This document shows, one piece after another, positions 1 to 11,076 of a stretch of DNA of 64,000 nt; within the stretch, counting starts at the first letter, position 1, and each line of letters opens with the position of its first letter. The notes beneath the pieces were generated by a model that ran no database searches, was not told where the DNA came from, and saw nothing but the letters and a program-made list of their open reading frames with translations. Position numbers and translations under genes: made by a program. This DNA comes from Astragalus membranaceus (taxonomy: Eukaryota; Streptophyta; Magnoliopsida; Fabales; Fabaceae): NCBI GenBank assembly GCA_039519185.1, contig CM076854.1, positions 157,476,166 through 157,540,165 on the forward strand. The letters run 5' to 3'.

Positions 1-396
1 CCAGCTGCCCTTAAACGAAAGCAATGAAAGGAATCTACCTCTCTTTACTTGTCATTGTCATCAAACCTAACATTAACTTGTCCCCTGCTGGTATTTGAGT
101 TATGCAGCAAAAATAAGTTCAATCACTACCAACTCACAGACCAAAATACACCTTAAAAAGAAAATATCATACATTATATACTTAAACTTACTGTCTGAAA
201 CTGGAAAGAGGATTTTGCATCAACATTTGGGACACTGCAAAGTATGTCTAGCATTGCATTATTAAAACTAAAGTCTCTGTTTTCAAAGCATGAAATATAG
301 ACAAATCAAGCACTTGGACATAACAAAAAAAAGTTCATATCTAATCTAAATAGAAACTATACTGCTAAGCATTGGGAAATTAATTCTGCTAACCAA

Positions 397-461
397 ATAT
401 TAAAATTCTCTCACTAATAATATACTGCAGAAGCATATTATTAGTGAGAGAATTTTAATAT
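397..461. repeat. Perfect 27-bp inverted repeat, 11-nt loop
   Basis: Positions 397-423 are the exact reverse complement of 435-461, around the loop 424-434. Weaker pairing continues outward. The shape fits a small MITE or a hairpin-forming transcript. No known small RNA is recognised and no TSD is visible. Confidence 0.85.
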
Positions 462-641
462 CTTTGTTTGATATGGGGAATTAGTTTAGTGAAGAGTCAA
501 ATAATTTATCTCTTATAGTATACTTAATGGCACATGCGGTTTTTATTAAGTAGTGTACTTGTATGAGCATTAAGGTGATATGTTTGTAGCATTCATATTT
601 GCAGAAACTGCATCTGCATCCATCAGCTACTTGGTTCTCAT

Positions 642-722
642 GTGTATGATTTAGAGGGTTCATTTTAGCATTGAGATACTGTCTAAGGGTGTATGATTTA
701 GAGGGTTCATTTTAGCATTGAT
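642..722. repeat. Short direct duplication, about 34 bp, 47-bp offset
   Basis: The stretch starting at 642 (gtgtatgatttagagg) recurs from 689 with an identical continuation of about 34 bp, then diverges. It is a simple local duplication within the presumed CACTA intron. Confidence 0.8.
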
Positions 723-1213
723 ATGCAATTGTGCTTTTAGTCAAATATACACTACTTAATTACACAAACTTGGAAACATAATTACCCTACTTTGAAAGCT
801 GTGACTAAGATGACCAATAAATGTACTGCATCTGCTATAGTGGTTAACATTTGGATAAAATAATTCAGCACCTTTTGTTATTTGAAGATTATATATTAAC
901 TGTTATTTTTTTTGCTAATATATAGGATAAGATTTCAGAGAGCTTATCTGAAGACCAAGAACGTGTAGCAACAAAAGGTGTTCTGTAACACCCTAAAATA
1001 TTTAATTAATTTATTTAATTAAGTATTTAGGAATTTATTTTAATTAATTGAATATAATTTAATTAAGCGAAATTATATTAAAAATTGTGTAGGTGGTATT
1101 AGGAGATGGAGGCGCCAATTAGCTAGACTTGGGCTTAAGTGAAAAGCCCAAGCCCGTGATCCATGTGATATGCGAAGTGGTGAGGTCTTGTGAGGCTAGG
1201 GTTTTGGTGTTAG

Positions 1214-2709
1214 TGATAACTCATATTTATATGAGTTATTTATACTTATTCAAAGTTAAATCATGCAAGTTCTCTGGCAATAGTAGGTTGTTTCTAGTAA
1301 AGTTTCTGTTAGTTTATTGCTTTTAGTTAGAAAGGGGCTAAATTACAAAGTTCTAGGCATTTTGGTGCCAATTGGCGCCTTTGTGAGCGTTTTGATGCTT
1401 CTTGTGTTTGTGCAGTAATCCAAACGTGGCAACGTCTCTCATCACGTCTGTAGAAGGACAGCAGAGCAAGAAAATAATATATCATTTTGGCGCGCATGTA
1501 ATGATGGCCAGAGATCTGGAAATGAAGAAGATCTTCTCTCTCCTCAGCACTGACGCGGCTGACGCACTGTAGCAGTGCGGTGTCACTTCAGGGCAGAGTC
1601 AACTCGCAAGCAAACTTGGAAGGTGGGGAATGACATCAGCAACACGTGACCCTCTTTTGACCATGGCTATTCTCTCTCTACAAAAAGGCAAGGGTGCACC
1701 ATGCGAAACAGACGACTCCATTCATCATCCACCTTCCTCCATTTTTCAGAGATAGTTTTCTAAAAGAAGTTCTGGACACAGACTTCTTCATTTTAAACTC
1801 TCTCAAGGCCCCAATTTCCATATTCATTTGCAACCATTACTGTAAGACTCAGACGTTGTAACGTCTTTACAGCGTGCATGAAGGAAGGCCACTTAGGCGT
1901 ATCATTGGCGTTTAGTCTCCTTTCCTCTATGTACGGTATTTGGATTTTAACTCCTCTTATTTCTGTAAGGATGCTCAGCATGAGCTAAACATTGGTAGTT
2001 GGGTTGTTGTTTTGCATGTAATGAATCTCTAGTTTAATATTATGAAGTATTGATGTTATGCGTTTTAAATCTTTGCATGTTAATATTTCCAAACTTGTTT
2101 TGAACTTGGCCACTTAAAACAAGTAGATTCATAGGTACAGACATGGTCTATGAAAAGAACTCAAAGATTTATATGAATGACAAGGTGCACTAAAGACATT
2201 TAGGCATTTTTATCTAAGTCTAGACATAGAATGGATAATAGTTCATAGGACTTTGCTGTGGGTACTTAAAATACAGGAGCAGGCCTACTTAGAACCTAGA
2301 CATAGGAATTCTAGTACTTGAAGCTCTGACGTTTTGTGACTGAAAAGCACAGCTCTTTTGCAACAGCGTTCAAACGTGATAACGTCTATACAACATGGCA
2401 TTTGTACGTAATAACGTGTAAACGTTATAACGTCTGACTAGAGGAGATTTACTTGCATGCAGCAATCCAACTCATACTATTCCATATTCACAACCATTTC
2501 TCATTTATTTGCTTTATTTATGTTCTTAGTCTTAATACCAACTTTTAGTGTCGATTTGTTACTTGCTTCACTTGTGTTTTAAAAGACTTGAACTCTGAAA
2601 GTTAATCAATCCTCGTGGGAACGATCTCTTACTTTTTATCCACTCTATTACTTGTACGACATGTATACTTGCACTGATATTGCGACTATAGAACACACGA
2701 GCGCGAACA
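1214..2709 (+). repeat. 5' LTR of Athila element 1
   Basis: It starts TGATAACTC and ends GCGCGAACA (TG...CA ends). It is identical to 12394-13889 except for five transitions. Its first bases form a perfect stem: ATAACTCATAT at 1216-1226 pairs with ATATGAGTTAT at 1229-1239. Four strong palindrome copies lie at about 1424, 1852, 2373 and 2421. No TATA box could be assigned with confidence. Confidence 0.97.
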
Positions 2710-2715
2710 AGTTTT

Positions 2716-2734
2716 TGGCGCCGTTGCCGGGGAT
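2716..2734 (+). other. Primer-binding site, tRNA-Asp type
   Basis: TGGCGCCGTTGCCGGGGAT begins six bases after the 5' LTR. It complements the 3' end of plant tRNA-Asp including CCA. This primer is characteristic of Athila-type elements. Confidence 0.9.
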
Positions 2735-2837
2735 TGTATTTAACTTTTATTGGTCAACAAGAATTAAAACACTAGGTGAAAGAATTCTGCTGTGTTGTTT
2801 GTTGTTTTTGTGAGTGAACAGGTAAACGTTACAGCGT

Positions 2838-5800
2838 ATGCTTAGTTCCAGTTCAAGCTCTAGTTCAATAGAACCAGGGAGTGGATCTGAGCCTGAATTC
2901 TATCCAGAACCTGAAAGAACCTTCAGGCAACTAAGGAGACAACAAAGGTTAAGAAGGCAGCAACAACAACAGCAATTTCAGCCACCAATCATGTCTGAAC
3001 ATGGTACTGGTGGTAGAAGCTCTAGAGGTGGACGCACTCCAAGAGGAGGAAGGCACTCAGATGCTGGAGGACGTGGTCGTGGACCACAAACTCATACAGA
3101 AACCTATGTTGATGATGAACACTGGCAGAGACAGCAACTCATCAATGCAGGGCCACAAGACATGGTCAATGACAGAGACAGGCCTATGCGTGATTATGCC
3201 GTGCTCAATCCTGCCCATTTACAAACAGGCATTGCAAGACCACCTATTCATACTGGTCACTTTGAATTCAAGCCAATGATGTTCCAAATGCTGCAGACTG
3301 CAGGGCAATTTGGGGGTTTTCCTCAAGAAGATCCTTATGCACATCTAAGGCAATTTTTGGATGTGTGTAGCAACTTTGTCATCCCTGGAGTCTCAGAAGA
3401 TGCCTTCCGACTGAAGCTATTTCCATATTCTCTTAAGGATAAGGCCAAGAATTGGTTGAACTCCTTAGAGCCAAATTCAATTCATACTTGGGATGAGCTA
3501 GCTGAGAAATTTCTTGGAAAATACTTCCCTCCCAACAAAAATGCCAAGTTAAGAAATGACATCACTTCCTTCAAACAAAGAGAAGGGGAATCATTATTTG
3601 AGGCTTGGGAAAGATGGAAGGAATTACTAAGAATGTGCCCACACCATGGCATTCCCGTAGTTATTCAAATGGAGACTTTTTATAATGGTCTAGATCAACC
3701 TACCAGGCTTATACTTGATGCTTCATCAGGCGGTGTCATATTAAACATGTCTTTCTCTGAGGCATGCAGACTTATTGAAGACATAGCCACTCACAATGCC
3801 CACTGGCCTTCTGATAGATTCACTCCTGGAAAGAAGGCTGGTGTCCATGAGATAAGTGAAGTAACTGCCCTTTCTGCTCAGGTTGCTTCTCTGACCAACA
3901 TGATTAAAAACTTGAGTACTCCAAACGTGGCAACGTCTGAAACACAGACTGCTGCAGCTATTGAACCAACACCATCTGGGGGAGTAGTGTGTGTATATTG
4001 TGAAGGAGGGCATGTCTACGAAGAATGTCCCCATAACCCCCAGTCTGTAAACTTTGTATCACATAACAAAGGTAACAGTCCCTTCTCCAACTTGTACAAT
4101 TCAAATTGGAGAAATCACCCAAATTTTAGTTGGAAGAACAACAATTCTTTGAATGCTAGCAATGCTGCTCCTGCAATACCCCCAGGATTTCCCCCTCAAC
4201 AACAAAAGCAGTATACGCAGAATAACAACAACAGCAATTTGGAAGCCTTGATGAAAACTTTCATAAGTGATTGTAGGGCAACCTTACAGACCCATGAGTC
4301 TTCAATCAAAACTTTGGAGAACCAAATTGGACAGATAGCCTCAGCTCTTACTCAAAGACAGAATGGATCTCTTCCATCCACAACTGAAACACCATCTTCA
4401 TCAAAGTCAAATGGTAAAGATGTGGTGAATGCACAGGTAAATGCTATCTCATTAAGAAGTGGCACTGAGTATCCAGAACCATCTATGCCTAAGGAATCTG
4501 AGGTGCCAGACAAGGAAAAAGAGAAAAACAAAGGTGGAGAAAAAGAGAAGAATATTCCAGATATTGTGATGTCTAAGCCAGACGTTACAACGTCTAGTTC
4601 TGAACCAGGAATCAAGACTGTTCCAAAGCTTGTACCTGAATATCCTCCTCCACCCTACCCTCAAAGACTAAAGAAAGCTCATGAAGACAAGCAATTCAGC
4701 AAGTTCATGGAGATGCTAAAACAGCTACACAGAAACCTTCCCTTAGTTGAAGCTCTACAGCAGATGCCAAACTATGCCAAGTTCCTAAAAGATATCATCA
4801 CCAAAAGAAGAAGGCTAGGGGAGTTTGAAACTATTGCTTTAACTGAAGAATGTAGCTTAATCATGCAGAATAAACTCCCTAGAAAACTGAAAGATCCTGG
4901 CAGTTTTACTATACCATGCTCCATTGGAGATTTTTACCTTGGCAAAGCTTTATGCGACTTGGGGGCAAGTATTAACTTGATGCCCAAGTCCATTTATGAA
5001 AAACTTGGTATAGGAACTGCCAGACCTACTTCTTTAAGTCTTACATTAGCTGATAAAAGTAGAGTTTATCCTGAGGGCATATTAGAAGATGTTTTGATTA
5101 AAGTTGACAAATTCGTTTTTCCAGTGGACTTTGTTATTTTGGATTTTGATGCAGATAAGGAAGTTCCTATCATCTTGGGGCGACCATTTCTAGCCACTGG
5201 AAGGACACTCATTGATGTGCAGAAGGGAGAATTAATCATGAGGATCAATGACCAAGAAGTCAAGTTCAACGTCCTCAACGCACTCAAGTATCCAGAACCT
5301 AACACAGAGGAATGTTCCTTTGTGGTTGCCCTTGACCATGTGGTTCAAAAGCAATTCAATAAAGATAATGACCACTTGGAGAAGATTCTGGGCAATGATG
5401 AGATTCAAGAGTTGTTATCAGAAGAAGCTGATCCGTTAAACGTTACAACGTCAACCACAGACGTTGTCACGTCTGACTCCCATGTACCCAGGGCGTGGGC
5501 AAAGAAGTATGAATCTTTGGGGCAAGAAGACTCCAATCTCAAGAAGATAGTACCATCCATTGAAGAACCACCCACTCTGGAATTGAAAGTGTTGCCTGAT
5601 CACCTGAAGTATGCCTTTTTAGGGGAAAATGATTCTCTACCTGTAATCATTTCTTCTAACCTCTCACAAGAGCAGGAAAGTGATCTCATTAGCACCTTGA
5701 AAAGGCACAAGAAAGCCATTGGTTGGCAAATGGCAGATATCAAGGGTATCAGTCCCACAATCTGTATGCACAGAATTGTCTTAGAAGAGAATGCAAAGAA

Positions 5801-8534
5801 TAGCATTGAAGGACAAAGGCGATTGAACCCGATAATGAAAGAGGTGGTCAAGAAGGAAATCATCAAATGGTTAGACGCAGGAATCATCTACCCAATCAGT
5901 GACAGCTCATGGGTGAGCCCAGTTCAATGTGTACCAAAGAAGGGTGGAGTTACTGTGGTGACCAATGACAAAAATGAATTGATTCCAACAAGAACAGTGA
6001 CTGGATGGAGGATATGTATGGACTACAGGAAGCTAAACAAAGCAACCAAGAAGGACCATTTTCCTCTGCCATTTATTGACCAGATGTTGGATAGACTTGC
6101 AGGCAAAGAATTCTATTGTTTCCTTGATGGTTACTCAGGATATAACCAGATAGCTATTGTGCCTGAGGACCAAGAGAAGACCACATTCACTTGTCCTTAT
6201 GGTACCTTTGCCTTCAGAAGGATGCCATTCGGACTGTGTAATGCACCTGCAACATTCCAGAGGTGTATGATGGCTTTATTCTCAGATTTTATTGAAAAAT
6301 CCATGGAAGTTTTCATGGATGACTTTTCAGTCTATGGAGACTCATACAAGGCATGCTTGGATAACTTAGAAGGAGTCTTAATAAGGTGTGAAGAAACCAA
6401 CTTAGTACTCAACTGGGAAAAATGCCACTTCATGGTTCAAGAGGGAATTGTTTTAGGGCACAAGATTTCAAAGAAAGGGTTGGAGGTTGATAAAGCAAAA
6501 ATTGATGTTATTGACAAATTACCTCCACCCACCACTGTCAAAGGTATTAGAAGTTTCTTAGGACATGCTGGTTTTTACAGAAGGTTTATCAAGGATTTCT
6601 CAAAAATTTCCAAACCTTTGTGTCTGCTGCTGCAACGTGATAACGTCTTCAACTTTGATGAGCATTGTCATGAAGCCTTCCAGAAATTGAAGACTGCCCT
6701 TGTAACAGCTCCTGTGATAGTCACTCCTGACTGGTCCAAACCCTTTGAATTAATGTGTGATGCGAGTGACTACGCTGTGGGGGCCGTATTGGGTCAAAGG
6801 TATGGCAAAATTTTTCACTCTATCTATTATGCTAGTAAAACTTTAGATGATGCCCAATTAAATTATACTGTAACTGAGAAAGAGTTACTGGCTGTTGTAT
6901 TTGCTTTTGACAAATTTCGATCATACTTGGTGGGTGCAAAAGTTATTGTTTTTACTGATCACTCAGCCATCAAGTATTTGATTTCTAAAAAAGATGCAAA
7001 GCCACGACTCATTAGATGGGTTCTCCTCCTCCAAGAATTTGACTTGGAAATTCATGATAAAAAGGGGGTGGAGAACCAAGTTGCTGATCATCTTTCTAGG
7101 CTTGAGAATGTTGATGCAGGTACAGGTGCAGAAGGGATAAAAGAAAATTTCCCTGATGAAAAACTGCTGACAGTAGCCACAGTAGCTGAAGACGTTACCA
7201 CGTCTATGACAATTTCTTCAAACGTTATAACGTCTGATGCTACTGCTCCCTGGTATGCTGATATAGTTAACTTCCTAGTCAGCAAGATTGTGCCTGTGGA
7301 TTTCAACCATCAGCAAAGAAAAAAATTCTTCCACACCGTGAAGCACTATTTTTGGGATGAACCCTATTTGTATAAGATGTGTCAAGATCAGTTGCTTAGG
7401 AGATGCCTGGCTGAAGAGGAACAACTCCATGTATTACAACAATGTCATGCATCACCTTATGGAGGACATTTTGGAGAAACCAGAACTGCAGCAAAGGTGT
7501 TACAGTCAGGATACTATTGGCCAACACTCTTCAAAGATGCTCATAAATTAGTGAAAAACTGTGATAAATGCCAAAGAACTGGAAACATCTCCAACAAGCA
7601 AGAATTGCCATTGACAAATATCCTTGAAGTGGAACTGTTTGATGTTTGGGGAATGGACTTCATGGGGCCATTTCCTATGTCTCATGGAAATTTATACATT
7701 TTGGTAGCTGTGGATTATGTGTCAAAATGGGTGGAAGCCATTGCATTGCCCAATAATGAGGCCAAATCAGTCAGCAAATTCCTTAAGCAAAACATCTTCA
7801 CAAGATTTGGTACTCCAAGAGCTATAATCAGTGATGAAGGCTCTCACTTCTGTAACAAGCTGATTGAGAACCTATTGGCTAAGTACGGAGTGAAGCACAA
7901 GATTGCTACAGCTTATCACCCACAGACAAGTGGTCAAGTAGAAATTTCCAACAGAGAAATCAAAAGGATACTTGAGAAGATGGTTGGTCCAAACAGGAAG
8001 GATTGGTCCCTGCACCTTGATGATGCATTGTGGGCATACAGGACAGCATTTAATACACCAGTGGGCATGTCACCATACAAGCTAGTCTTCGGAAAAGCTT
8101 GCCATCTGCCCATTGAACTCCAACACAAAGCTCACTGGGCCCTGAAGCAACTGAACTTAGATCATTCAAAGGCTGGAGAAGCAAGGCTCCTTCAACTAAA
8201 TGAGCTAGATGAATTCAGGCACACTGCCTATGAGAATTCAAAAATGTATAAAGAGAAAACCAAGAAGTGGCACGATCAGAAAATTCAAAGAAGGGAGCTA
8301 GTAGAAGGACAATCAGTTTTGTTGTTTAATTCAAGGTTAAAGTTGTTCCCTGGGAAGTTAAAATCAAGATGGTCAGGACCTTTCAAGCTGGTAAAAGTCT
8401 ATCCTCATGGTGCTGTGGACCTGTTTGATGAGAAAACTAATTCCATTTTCAAAGTCAATGGCCAAAGAGTAAAGCATTACTATGGAGAACATGTGGTTAG
8501 GGACAAGACCACAGTGGCTCTCAACAACCCCTGA
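2838..8534 (+). CDS. Athila gag-pol polyprotein, intact (1898 aa)
   Basis: One open frame encodes the structural and enzymatic polyprotein for reverse transcription and integration. In order: low-complexity Ser/Gln-rich and Gly/Arg-rich N-terminus; gag capsid domain around residues 130-280 ([18 protein letters not shown]); CCHC zinc knuckle at about 385-398 ([14 protein letters not shown]); aspartic protease with DLGAS near 706; reverse transcriptase with the FMDD catalytic motif near 1158; RNase H from about 1300 ([22 protein letters not shown]); integrase with an HHCC zinc finger (about 1537-1580) and DDE core residues in [14 protein letters not shown] and GQVEISNRE (about 1604-1701). No chromodomain is seen at the C-terminus. 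The ATG at 2838 is the first in frame. Palindrome copies sit inside the frame near 3924, 4581, 5439, 5460, 6634, 7191 and 7221, mostly in linkers between domains. No stop or frameshift is present, so the product may be functional. Confidence 0.95.
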   Translation: MLSSSSSSSSIEPGSGSEPEFYPEPERTFRQLRRQQRLRRQQQQQQFQPPIMSEHGTGGRSSRGGRTPRGGRHSDAGGRGRGPQTHTETYVDDEHWQRQQLINAGPQDMVNDRDRPMRDYAVLNPAHLQTGIARPPIHTGHFEFKPMMFQMLQTAGQFGGFPQEDPYAHLRQFLDVCSNFVIPGVSEDAFRLKLFPYSLKDKAKNWLNSLEPNSIHTWDELAEKFLGKYFPPNKNAKLRNDITSFKQREGESLFEAWERWKELLRMCPHHGIPVVIQMETFYNGLDQPTRLILDASSGGVILNMSFSEACRLIEDIATHNAHWPSDRFTPGKKAGVHEISEVTALSAQVASLTNMIKNLSTPNVATSETQTAAAIEPTPSGGVVCVYCEGGHVYEECPHNPQSVNFVSHNKGNSPFSNLYNSNWRNHPNFSWKNNNSLNASNAAPAIPPGFPPQQQKQYTQNNNNSNLEALMKTFISDCRATLQTHESSIKTLENQIGQIASALTQRQNGSLPSTTETPSSSKSNGKDVVNAQVNAISLRSGTEYPEPSMPKESEVPDKEKEKNKGGEKEKNIPDIVMSKPDVTTSSSEPGIKTVPKLVPEYPPPPYPQRLKKAHEDKQFSKFMEMLKQLHRNLPLVEALQQMPNYAKFLKDIITKRRRLGEFETIALTEECSLIMQNKLPRKLKDPGSFTIPCSIGDFYLGKALCDLGASINLMPKSIYEKLGIGTARPTSLSLTLADKSRVYPEGILEDVLIKVDKFVFPVDFVILDFDADKEVPIILGRPFLATGRTLIDVQKGELIMRINDQEVKFNVLNALKYPEPNTEECSFVVALDHVVQKQFNKDNDHLEKILGNDEIQELLSEEADPLNVTTSTTDVVTSDSHVPRAWAKKYESLGQEDSNLKKIVPSIEEPPTLELKVLPDHLKYAFLGENDSLPVIISSNLSQEQESDLISTLKRHKKAIGWQMADIKGISPTICMHRIVLEENAKNSIEGQRRLNPIMKEVVKKEIIKWLDAGIIYPISDSSWVSPVQCVPKKGGVTVVTNDKNELIPTRTVTGWRICMDYRKLNKATKKDHFPLPFIDQMLDRLAGKEFYCFLDGYSGYNQIAIVPEDQEKTTFTCPYGTFAFRRMPFGLCNAPATFQRCMMALFSDFIEKSMEVFMDDFSVYGDSYKACLDNLEGVLIRCEETNLVLNWEKCHFMVQEGIVLGHKISKKGLEVDKAKIDVIDKLPPPTTVKGIRSFLGHAGFYRRFIKDFSKISKPLCLLLQRDNVFNFDEHCHEAFQKLKTALVTAPVIVTPDWSKPFELMCDASDYAVGAVLGQRYGKIFHSIYYASKTLDDAQLNYTVTEKELLAVVFAFDKFRSYLVGAKVIVFTDHSAIKYLISKKDAKPRLIRWVLLLQEFDLEIHDKKGVENQVADHLSRLENVDAGTGAEGIKENFPDEKLLTVATVAEDVTTSMTISSNVITSDATAPWYADIVNFLVSKIVPVDFNHQQRKKFFHTVKHYFWDEPYLYKMCQDQLLRRCLAEEEQLHVLQQCHASPYGGHFGETRTAAKVLQSGYYWPTLFKDAHKLVKNCDKCQRTGNISNKQELPLTNILEVELFDVWGMDFMGPFPMSHGNLYILVAVDYVSKWVEAIALPNNEAKSVSKFLKQNIFTRFGTPRAIISDEGSHFCNKLIENLLAKYGVKHKIATAYHPQTSGQVEISNREIKRILEKMVGPNRKDWSLHLDDALWAYRTAFNTPVGMSPYKLVFGKACHLPIELQHKAHWALKQLNLDHSKAGEARLLQLNELDEFRHTAYENSKMYKEKTKKWHDQKIQRRELVEGQSVLLFNSRLKLFPGKLKSRWSGPFKLVKVYPHGAVDLFDEKTNSIFKVNGQRVKHYYGEHVVRDKTTVALNNP

Positions 8535-9036
8535 ATTCAAAAAAGGGGGATAGTCTGGCTGAAGACTCTTAAAGCAAGCGCTCTTGGGAGGCAACCCAAT
8601 GGTTTTAACTAACCAGCAAATTTGTGTCTTTAAATTTTTGTTTTGTGCAGGAATGGGAGCTGAAGTAGTATAAACGTTATAACGTCTCTGCGTGTCTAGG
8701 ATGTTGTCACGTTCGCTGCCTGGGTAAAGTTTTAAATGAAAAAGAAAAAGAAAATGAGTCAAGTAGTTTTCAAATGAAACAATTTTTAATGATTTTTTTT
8801 GAGACGTGACTGCCAAAGTGACCATGACGTCACTTCCAACGGTTACCCCTCTTTCCCAAACCCACGCCACCACCTACTTCGCAACTTCCCATAAAACCTC
8901 CCCAATAAAAACACACCAGTTACAATCATCAAAACCACCTTCATACACTTTCAGAAACCGCAATCTTATCCCTTCTCCCAAATCCCAAACCCCAAATCTC
9001 AAATCCCCCACTCTCCAGAAAACTCATACAATCACC

Positions 9037-11076
9037 ATGACTAAAACCAAGCAAGCTGCAGTAAAATCATCTGGTAAAGGAAAGAATGTCAACCCAAGTT
9101 CTTCCTCTGTTCCAAATCCAGAAATCCCCATTCCTTCAAAGAAGAAAGCCTTGCTGCCAGAAAGGGGATTCAGCTTGGAAAACCCAAATCCTGACTTTAT
9201 CGCAACAGTGACAGCATTGGGATGGCAGAAATTTGTAGTTCACAGAAAGGAATACATTGCAACTCTGGTTCATGACTTTTACAAAGGAATCGTTGAAAGA
9301 ACCGATGGAGAACTTTCAAGCACCTCCATCGTTCGAGGAGAAGAAGTCAAATTTGGTGTAAGAATCATAAATGACTACTTTGGGCTAGGTTACTATGGCA
9401 AGGCAGTTGAGGTGAAGCAAAAGACTTACGGAGTGGCAGAGATGACTGAAATCAAAGAAAGGATATGTGTTGAAGGAGCTGTTTGGGAGCGAAGAGGCGA
9501 CCATGGGAATGAATTCAAAATTTTGAAGAGATACCTTTGTGATGAGGCCAGTGCTTGGTTCCATTTCATTAGGCATTGCTTGATACCCACTTCTCACACT
9601 CTCTGGGTTGATAAAGAGAGGCTGATTGCTATTGATGCCATTATGTCAAGAGATAAGATTGAGGTGGGTAAGCTCATCAACAGGGAGATAAACAAATGGC
9701 AGAACAGGAAGGATGGATACCTATACTTCCCTTGTTTAATCACTGATCTCTGCATGGAAGCTGGAGTGGAGATCGAAGCATCTGAACTAAGAGAGGAACC
9801 CCAAGGGGCATTCTCTACAAAGTTCAAAGCTAGGCAGAGAGCTGCAGATGCTACCACGTCAGTTGATGCGCAGACGTTACAACGTCTGGTAGACCAGCAA
9901 AACAGCCTAGCCAAGTTTGTCAAGGAGCAATTTGAGTGGCAAAAGAAGGTGAATGCACAAACAACAAAAGGCAAGATGGTGATTGAAGAACCAGTACTTC
10001 CAGATTGGATGCAAGAGGAAGATGAAGACAACATACTCCTATCAACAATGAACCCCAAGAAAGTGAAGAAGGAAAAAGTCAAGAAAACAAGAAAACCAGC
10101 CACAAAAAGAAAGAGCCCAGCAAAGAAAGAGCAAAAGAAGGTAAGTAGTGAGGAAGAAGAACTTAAATCAGCTGATATGGATAGCATCAGTGAGAGTGAT
10201 GCAGAGGAATCAAAGAAGGTGAGTAGGGAAATCCTAAGTGATGATGAGGAAGAAACACATTCAGAAGAGAAAGGAAGTTCCAGTGATAAGACTGATATTG
10301 AGGCTGACTCTCCACCAACCCAAACACTCAAAGAACCAGCCCAACCCACACCTCCATCACCAAAAGACAAACAACCCCAACCCACCCATGACCAAAACAT
10401 CCCCAAAACACCACAACCTGAACCTCAAGATCAACCCATTTCAAAGCCAACCCCCACTCAACCTGAACCAACTAAAGAGTCATCACAACCATCCATTCCA
10501 GACCCACAACTCATTCCCCCACCCAAAAGGCAAAGATTCAAGACTGTACCCACCCAGAGTCCATTTGGGAAGAAGAAGAGGCGTGAAGTAGCCGCCGCAA
10601 GTGAAGAAGCAAGACATGGTGAAGAAGAAGAACATCTAGTTGATGCTCCTGAAACCAAAAGGCAAAAGTTGCAGGTAAAAAAGAAATCTGAAGCTGCTAA
10701 AGACAAGCCAGCAACAGCCACCAGTGCAGCATTTGTCGCTGCTAGTGGTTCAGAGAATGCTCCTGCTGTTGTTGCTGAAGAAAAAGCTGCAGACGTTACA
10801 ACGTCTCATGAGCCAGAGGTTGAAAAAGCCCAGGTGGAACCCAAAGAGCAGCAACAGATTCATCCTGCAGAGCTGGAAAAGCAGAAAGCATGGGAGGAAG
10901 CAAAGAAAAGAGTTGCTGAGAGCAGTGTAAAGAGGCCCCAAGAAACTGAAGTCTCAGTTGATGCTGGTGACGGTGAAGGAGAAAAGAAGAAGAAGGAAAA
11001 GAAAAAGAAGACTGTGCAAGCAAGCATCCCAGTCAGACAAAGTGGAAGGCTCAGGTCCGGTGCTCTGAACAAGTAA
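9037..11076 (+). CDS. Athila second ORF, 'putative plant transposon protein' type (about 679 aa)
   Basis: The open frame extends upstream to 8806 (a GTG there; first ATG 8824). I prefer the ATG at 9037 (MTKTKQAAVKSSGKG) because the matching ORF of the decayed Athila copy on the other strand starts MAPKTKSPSTKSQ. Residues about 40-260 are a folded region (KALLPERGF, GWQKFVVHRKEYIATLVHDFY, VRIINDYFGLG) resembling the plant-retrotransposon domain annotated as 'putative plant transposon protein'. The rest is low-complexity: Lys/Glu-rich tracts, a Pro/Gln-rich stretch, and several basic nuclear-localisation-like clusters (KKKEKKKK). It sits where some Athila elements have an env-like ORF, but I see no signal peptide or membrane segment, so I do not call it Env. 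Its function is unknown; the basic nuclear-looking C-terminus suggests nucleic-acid binding. Palindromes lie in frame at about 9872 and 10791. Confidence 0.75.
   Translation: MTKTKQAAVKSSGKGKNVNPSSSSVPNPEIPIPSKKKALLPERGFSLENPNPDFIATVTALGWQKFVVHRKEYIATLVHDFYKGIVERTDGELSSTSIVRGEEVKFGVRIINDYFGLGYYGKAVEVKQKTYGVAEMTEIKERICVEGAVWERRGDHGNEFKILKRYLCDEASAWFHFIRHCLIPTSHTLWVDKERLIAIDAIMSRDKIEVGKLINREINKWQNRKDGYLYFPCLITDLCMEAGVEIEASELREEPQGAFSTKFKARQRAADATTSVDAQTLQRLVDQQNSLAKFVKEQFEWQKKVNAQTTKGKMVIEEPVLPDWMQEEDEDNILLSTMNPKKVKKEKVKKTRKPATKRKSPAKKEQKKVSSEEEELKSADMDSISESDAEESKKVSREILSDDEEETHSEEKGSSSDKTDIEADSPPTQTLKEPAQPTPPSPKDKQPQPTHDQNIPKTPQPEPQDQPISKPTPTQPEPTKESSQPSIPDPQLIPPPKRQRFKTVPTQSPFGKKKRREVAAASEEARHGEEEEHLVDAPETKRQKLQVKKKSEAAKDKPATATSAAFVAASGSENAPAVVAEEKAADVTTSHEPEVEKAQVEPKEQQQIHPAELEKQKAWEEAKKRVAESSVKRPQETEVSVDAGDGEGEKKKKEKKKKTVQASIPVRQSGRLRSGALNK

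Larger units (their letters stand above)
1..925 (+). mobile_element. Internal (intron-like) part of the CACTA transposon
   Basis: No coding sequence is recognisable here. The stretch ends in a T-rich run and an AG at 924-925, directly before an exon that reads as CACTA transposase, so it is most simply an intron of that element. It holds a perfect 27-bp inverted repeat (397-461) and a 34-bp direct duplication (642 and 689). The left CACTA terminus is not seen and is probably off-window. That assignment is inferred from the exon at 926. Confidence 0.5.

Noticed and set aside
8806..9036. Longer N-terminus of the Athila second ORF
   Set aside because: No ATG at 8806 (GTG). The first in-frame ATG (8824) opens a stretch with no similarity to the Athila 2 counterpart, which starts like the product from 9037.
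9037..11076. Calling the Athila second ORF an envelope protein
   Set aside because: Position fits env-like Athila ORFs, but no signal peptide, transmembrane segment or cysteine pattern was seen.
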